Of a DNA stretch of 64,000 nucleotides, positions 60,597-64,000 are shown one piece after another. Made by a program: the position numbers and the translations under genes. The notes under the pieces were generated by a model. That model saw only the letters and a list, made by a program, of their open reading frames with translations, made no database searches and was not told the origin of the DNA. Position 1 is the first letter of the stretch. Every line of letters starts with the position of its first letter. This DNA is from Aerococcaceae bacterium zg-1292 (GTDB lineage Bacteria > Bacillota > Bacilli > Lactobacillales > Aerococcaceae): positions 1 to 64,000 of the forward strand of contig CP065955.1 in assembly GCA_016126655.1 (NCBI GenBank), in the 5' to 3' direction.

Positions 60597-60604
60597 TACA
60601 TACA

Positions 60605-60714
60605 GTTCATAACGACCGTAGACAGCAAGTGGCGAATGCCTTAATTTCTTGCCGAGGAAGTTCCTAATTTTGAGGATCTATCTCTATGTCTAAGGTGACA
60701 TAGAGATTTTTTTT
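60605..60714 (+). ncRNA. L10 leader with terminator
   Basis: The leader contains CCGTAGACAGCAAGTGG and TTAATTTCTTGCCGAGGAAGT, the hallmark of the L10 (rplJ) leader that binds L10(L12)4. It is followed by an 11-bp hairpin (60680-60690 with 60697-60707) and eight T residues, so the complex is expected to promote termination before rplJ. Confidence 0.9.
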
Positions 60715-60752
60715 GAAAAAATCTCTATACCAAATTGACGGAGGTGAAACTT

Positions 60753-61253
60753 ATGACAAAAGCAGTAATCTTGAAAAAACAAGAAGAAGTAACAGTTGTA
60801 GCACAAGAGTTAAAAAATGCAGCATCCGTTGTTGTTGTTGACTATTTAGGTTTAACTGTAGAAGAAGTAACAAACTTACGTAAAGAATTACGTGAAAACG
60901 GCGTTCAAATGAAAGTTGTTAAAAATACAATTCTACGTCGTGCAGCTGCTGAAGCAGGTATCGAAGGTTTAGAAAGTACATTTGTAGGGCCATCTGCTGT
61001 TGTTTTCTCTGAAAACGAAGTAGTAGCACCAGCAAAAGTTGTTGCGAAATATGCTGATAAAATCGAACCATTATCTATTAAAGGTGGTATGATTGAAGGT
61101 AAAGTCGCTTCAGTTGATGAAATCAATGCATTAGCTAAATTACCGGACCGCGAAGGTTTATTATCAATGTTACTTTCAGTATTACAAGCGCCAGTTCGCA
61201 ATACTGCATTGGCAATCAAAGCTGTTGCAGAAGAAAAAGAATCTGCAGCGTAA
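60753..61253 (+). CDS. rplJ: 50S ribosomal protein L10
   Basis: L10 anchors the L7/L12 stalk to the ribosome. The 166-residue protein shows [32 protein letters not shown], and a C-terminal helix that binds L12 dimers. ATG 60753 follows GGAGGTG at 60740-60746; the open frame starts 18 bases earlier, before the ribosome site. Regulated by the L10 leader upstream. Confidence 0.97.
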   Translation: MTKAVILKKQEEVTVVAQELKNAASVVVVDYLGLTVEEVTNLRKELRENGVQMKVVKNTILRRAAAEAGIEGLESTFVGPSAVVFSENEVVAPAKVVAKYADKIEPLSIKGGMIEGKVASVDEINALAKLPDREGLLSMLLSVLQAPVRNTALAIKAVAEEKESAA

Positions 61254-61295
61254 TTTTAATTTATCAATTTAACCAAAAAATGGAGGAAAATAATC

Positions 61296-61658
61296 ATGGC
61301 ATTAAACATTGAAAACATTATTGCTGAAATCAAAGAAGCAACAATTATTGAATTAAATGACTTAGTAAAAGCAATTGAAGAAGAATTTGGCGTAACTGCT
61401 GCTGCTCCTGTAGCTGTAGCTGCTGCTGGTCCAGCTGCTGAAGAAAAAACTGACTTCGACGTAGAATTAACTTCTGCTGGCGCTACAAAAATTAAAGTAA
61501 TCAAAGTAGTTCGTGAAGCTACTGGTTTAGGATTGAAAGAAGCTAAAGAATTAGTTGATGGCGCTCCTAAAGTATTAAAAGAAGGCGTATCAAAAGAAGA
61601 AGCAGAAGCTTTAAAAGCTCAATTAGAAGAAGTTGGAGCATCTGTAACATTAAAATAA
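61296..61658 (+). CDS. rplL: 50S ribosomal protein L7/L12
   Basis: L7/L12 is the multi-copy stalk protein recruiting translation factors. The 120-residue protein has the dimerising N-terminal domain, an Ala/Pro hinge (residues 35-50) and the C-terminal domain [20 protein letters not shown], which continues [14 protein letters not shown] precedes the start. A terminator follows. Confidence 0.97.
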   Translation: MALNIENIIAEIKEATIIELNDLVKAIEEEFGVTAAAPVAVAAAGPAAEEKTDFDVELTSAGATKIKVIKVVREATGLGLKEAKELVDGAPKVLKEGVSKEEAEALKAQLEEVGASVTLK

Positions 61659-61672
61659 TTTTTATGTTAATG

Positions 61673-61721
61673 ACACCCTTGAAAACGTTGGTAAATCAAT
61701 GTTTTCAAAGGGTGTTTTTTT
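61673..61721 (+). terminator. Terminator after rplL
   Basis: A 14-bp stem (61673-61686 with 61701-61715, one bulged A) is followed by a long T run. From here to 61965 the sequence is AT-rich with no gene or clear signal. Confidence 0.88.
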
Positions 61722-61965
61722 GTTTGAATACGTTTTGAATACGCTTTCTAAATACAAGGTTTTTCTTTCATAAAATGATAACAATCTAACTGAGGGAGCA
61801 GTCTTGTGTATTGTAGGCGCTTTGTTTGCTACAGCTACTATAATTCGATATGCTTAAATTATGATACGGATAAAGATTTCTGTTATGATTATCTATTATT
61901 TTTCAAAACTTGATAACAATCAATTTCTACCTTACTTAAGTCGCGTATACTAAAGACAAATACAA

Positions 61966-62128
61966 CATGGTGAGAGCGCGGGTGCTCTGGCTTGAACCAC
62001 TGGTACACATAGTGTGAGCGCAGGCGTTTAACATTGAATCACTGGAGCAAAGGGCGTAGGAGCGCAAATAGCGCAACAAGCGCTTTGTGAAGTGGAGTCA
62101 AGCCAACCCAAGCGAACCAAAATACAGG
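61966..62128 (+). repeat. Dispersed structured repeat, nested or rearranged, upstream of the metal ATPase
   Basis: Two 5' ends follow each other: CATGGTGAGAGCGCGGG at 61966 with TGGCTTGAACCACTGG, and CATAGTGTGAGCGCAGG near 62008 with GAATCACTGGAG. One shared 3' part follows, AAGTGGAGTCAAGCCAACCCAAGCGAACCAAAATA. The outer arm GGCTTGA (61989-61995) pairs perfectly with TCAAGCC (62098-62104), whereas the inner unit's own arm (AACATTGA) does not fit well. It ends at the CAGGAGG of the ATPase gene. Confidence 0.8.
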
Positions 62129-62139
62129 AGGTAGCAGAC

Positions 62140-63990
62140 ATGCAGAAATGGTTATCACGTTATCGTAATTGGTTAACAACTGTCACAGGAATTTTAATTA
62201 TTTTGGCATTTTTAACCAAATGGTTGTGGCATAATGGTCAGATTAGTGCTGATATACTTTTGATAGCTTCGTTGGTTGGAGGATTTCCAATATTCATACA
62301 AGCTTTCCAAGCGCTAAAAGTTAAGGTGATAAGTATTGATTTTTTGGTTACACTCGCTATTTTAGGGGCGTTTGTGATACAAGAATTTGAAGAATCAGCC
62401 ATTGTTTCTTTTCTGTTTTTGTTCGGAGCCTATTTGGAACAACGCACATTAGCTAAGACACGTTCTGCGATTAAAGAACTTGTCGAAATGGTGCCAGAGA
62501 CCGCTTTTCGTCAAATAGATAATGGAGAGTTTGAAGAAGTATTCATTGACGAAGTAGATAAAGAGGATGTACTTTTGGTGAAGACTGGAGGTAAAATTCC
62601 AGTGGATGGCGTAGTGGTAGCTGGTTCTGGTACAGCGAATGAAGCCAGTATAACTGGAGAAGCGATTCCGGTAGCTAAACGATTAAATGATAAAGTATTT
62701 GCAGGAACAATTTTAGAAAATGGAACTATTCAATTGCGCACGGAAAAAGTGGGTGAAGAAACTACTTTCGGTAAAATTATTGAATTAGTGGAAGAAGCGC
62801 AAGATACTAAGTCTAAAGCAGAACGTTTTATTGATAAATTTTCAAAATATTACACGCCAGCAGTATTAGTACTTGCAATTGTAATTTGGATACTTAGTCG
62901 AAATCTTGAGTTGGCAGTGACTATTTTAGTGCTTGGTTGTCCAGGTGCGTTAGTGATTGGTGTGCCAGTATCCAATGTATCAGGTATTGGCAATGGTGCT
63001 CGAAACGGAATTTTATTTAAAGGGAGTGAAGTTATCACTGACTTTAGTAAAGTAGATACGATTTTATTTGATAAGACCGGTACACTCACTTATGGTAATC
63101 CTCAAGTGGCTCAAACAATTTATTATAGCTATGATAAGCCTTTTGTTGACCGTTTACTCGTTAGTGTCGAAAAAGAATCTAATCACCCACTCGCTAAAGC
63201 GATTGTCACTCACTATGGACAGACGAAGACGGAAGTGATTGACACCACGGAAGTTGTTCAAGGTGGTGGTATTGTCGCACAAATCCAACAACACCAAGTG
63301 TTAGTTGGTAATGTTTATTTGATGAAACAGTATAATGTGTCTTTTACCAGTCAAATGCAAAGCGACATAGAAGCGATGGAAGTAGCAGGGAATTCAATCG
63401 TTCTCACTGCTATTGATGGTCAATTAATGCTAGCTATCGGTGTTCGTGATAAAATTCGTCAGGGAGTAAAAGATGATTTAGATACAATTAAGAAGATAGG
63501 AGTAAAAAATTTAATTTTGCTTTCGGGAGATAATCAAGGAACGGTTGATTTAGTAGCCCAAGAATTAGGTTTAAGTGAAGCATATGGTCAATTATTGCCA
63601 GAAGATAAAGCGAAATTTGTAAAAAAACGGCAAGCAAAGGGAGAAATTGTAGCCTTTGTTGGTGATGGTATTAATGATAGCCCCTCATTAGCTTTAGCAG
63701 ACATTGGTATTGCCATGGGGAGTGGAACAGATGTGGCGATTGAGACGTCAAATGTAGTCTTGATGAATTCCGATTTTCACAGAATTCCACATGCGAGAGG
63801 TTTAGCGAAAGCGACACGGCGGAATATGATTGAAAATATTGTTATTGCTCTATTGGTGGTTATTGTTTTGTTAATTAGTGTGCTGTCAAGTTCATGGATG
63901 AATATGGCGATTGGGATGTTTGTCCATGAGGGTAGTATTTTAGTCGTTATTTTAAATGCGATGAGACTGTTAAAATATAAAAGTAAATAG
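62140..63990 (+). CDS. P1B-type heavy-metal ATPase with a CPG membrane motif
   Basis: P1B pumps export transition metals. The 616-residue protein lacks an N-terminal metal-binding domain. It has SITGEAIP in the actuator domain, the membrane motif GCPGALVIG (C267-P-G), phosphorylation site DKTGTLTYG (D311), SNHPLAKAI, and GDGINDSPSLALADIGIAMG. A C-terminal membrane segment carries HEGS. HEGS recalls P1B-4 pumps (Fe, Co or Zn exporters such as PmtA and FrvA), but CPG replaces the usual SPC or CPC, so the metal is uncertain. ATG 62140 follows CAGGAGG; the longer frame runs back into the repeat. Confidence 0.85.
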   Translation: MQKWLSRYRNWLTTVTGILIILAFLTKWLWHNGQISADILLIASLVGGFPIFIQAFQALKVKVISIDFLVTLAILGAFVIQEFEESAIVSFLFLFGAYLEQRTLAKTRSAIKELVEMVPETAFRQIDNGEFEEVFIDEVDKEDVLLVKTGGKIPVDGVVVAGSGTANEASITGEAIPVAKRLNDKVFAGTILENGTIQLRTEKVGEETTFGKIIELVEEAQDTKSKAERFIDKFSKYYTPAVLVLAIVIWILSRNLELAVTILVLGCPGALVIGVPVSNVSGIGNGARNGILFKGSEVITDFSKVDTILFDKTGTLTYGNPQVAQTIYYSYDKPFVDRLLVSVEKESNHPLAKAIVTHYGQTKTEVIDTTEVVQGGGIVAQIQQHQVLVGNVYLMKQYNVSFTSQMQSDIEAMEVAGNSIVLTAIDGQLMLAIGVRDKIRQGVKDDLDTIKKIGVKNLILLSGDNQGTVDLVAQELGLSEAYGQLLPEDKAKFVKKRQAKGEIVAFVGDGINDSPSLALADIGIAMGSGTDVAIETSNVVLMNSDFHRIPHARGLAKATRRNMIENIVIALLVVIVLLISVLSSSWMNMAIGMFVHEGSILVVILNAMRLLKYKSK

Positions 63991-64000
63991 ATAATCTTGA

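Overview
The window is the origin region and adjoining core-gene clusters of a low-GC Gram-positive chromosome, numbered from oriC. The gene order is of the Bacillota type: dnaA-dnaN-yaaA-recF-gyrB-gyrA; rpsF-ssb-rpsR-gdpP-rplI-dnaB; tagO-degV-yigZ-comFA-comFC-hpf-secA-prfB-ftsE-ftsX; and radA-yacL-gltX-cysS-mrnC-rlmB-yacP-sigH-rpmG-secE-nusG-rplK-rplA-rplJ-rplL. Together with the small glnRA operon, the PurR activator and the msmX-type ATPase, this points to Lactobacillales. An Aerococcaceae- or Carnobacteriaceae-like lineage is my guess, but the genus cannot be named from sequence alone.

Layout. 1-2962: oriC (about ten DnaA boxes, plus a DnaA-box/GC/DnaA-trio unwinding module in the dnaA-dnaN gap) with dnaA and dnaN. 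3063-5222, minus strand: a CcdA / TlpA-like thioredoxin / VanY-type carboxypeptidase operon behind a Fur/PerR-like palindrome. 5484-11322: yaaA, recF, gyrB, gyrA. 11479-16756: rpsF, ssb, rpsR, gdpP, rplI, dnaB, with two perfect parS sites. 16844-19949, minus strand: a C39-like peptidase, a Mn-type cation diffusion facilitator and purA. 20139-29827: GlnR-controlled glnRA, pyrFE behind an apparent attenuator, purR, glmU, prs, pncB, nadE. 30105-44158: tagO, two degV copies around yigZ, a flavin oxidoreductase, comFA/comFC, a decayed tnpB, hpf, secA, prfB (programmed frameshift), ftsEX. 44451-45566, minus strand: msmX. 46404-51138: dut, radA, yacL, gltX. 51423-53151: an intact insertion sequence. 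53199-61658: cysS to rplL. 62140-63990: a P1B-type metal ATPase.

Function. Most genes are housekeeping: replication initiation and topology, ribosomal proteins and translation, NAD salvage (pncB, nadE), PRPP and nucleotide synthesis (prs, pyrFE, purA, dut), envelope precursors (glmU, tagO), secretion (secA, secE) and division (ftsEX). Recognisable control elements include a GlnR box, a PurBox, a pyr-type terminator leader, the L10 leader, a probable L1 leader and the prfB frameshift site.

The most unusual feature is a family of roughly 115-150 bp dispersed repeats at seven intergenic loci (nadE, tagO, dut, gltX, cysS, nusG and the metal ATPase). All copies lie on the plus strand and nearly all end at the ribosome binding site of the next gene. 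They share short conserved motifs. Their main helix changes sequence from copy to copy while staying paired, as expected of a structured RNA or a hairpin DNA element. Upstream of dut the element is amplified into a 119-bp tandem array. Upstream of cysS it has been split by the insertion sequence, and removing that element in silico restores a perfect stem. I do not recognise this family.
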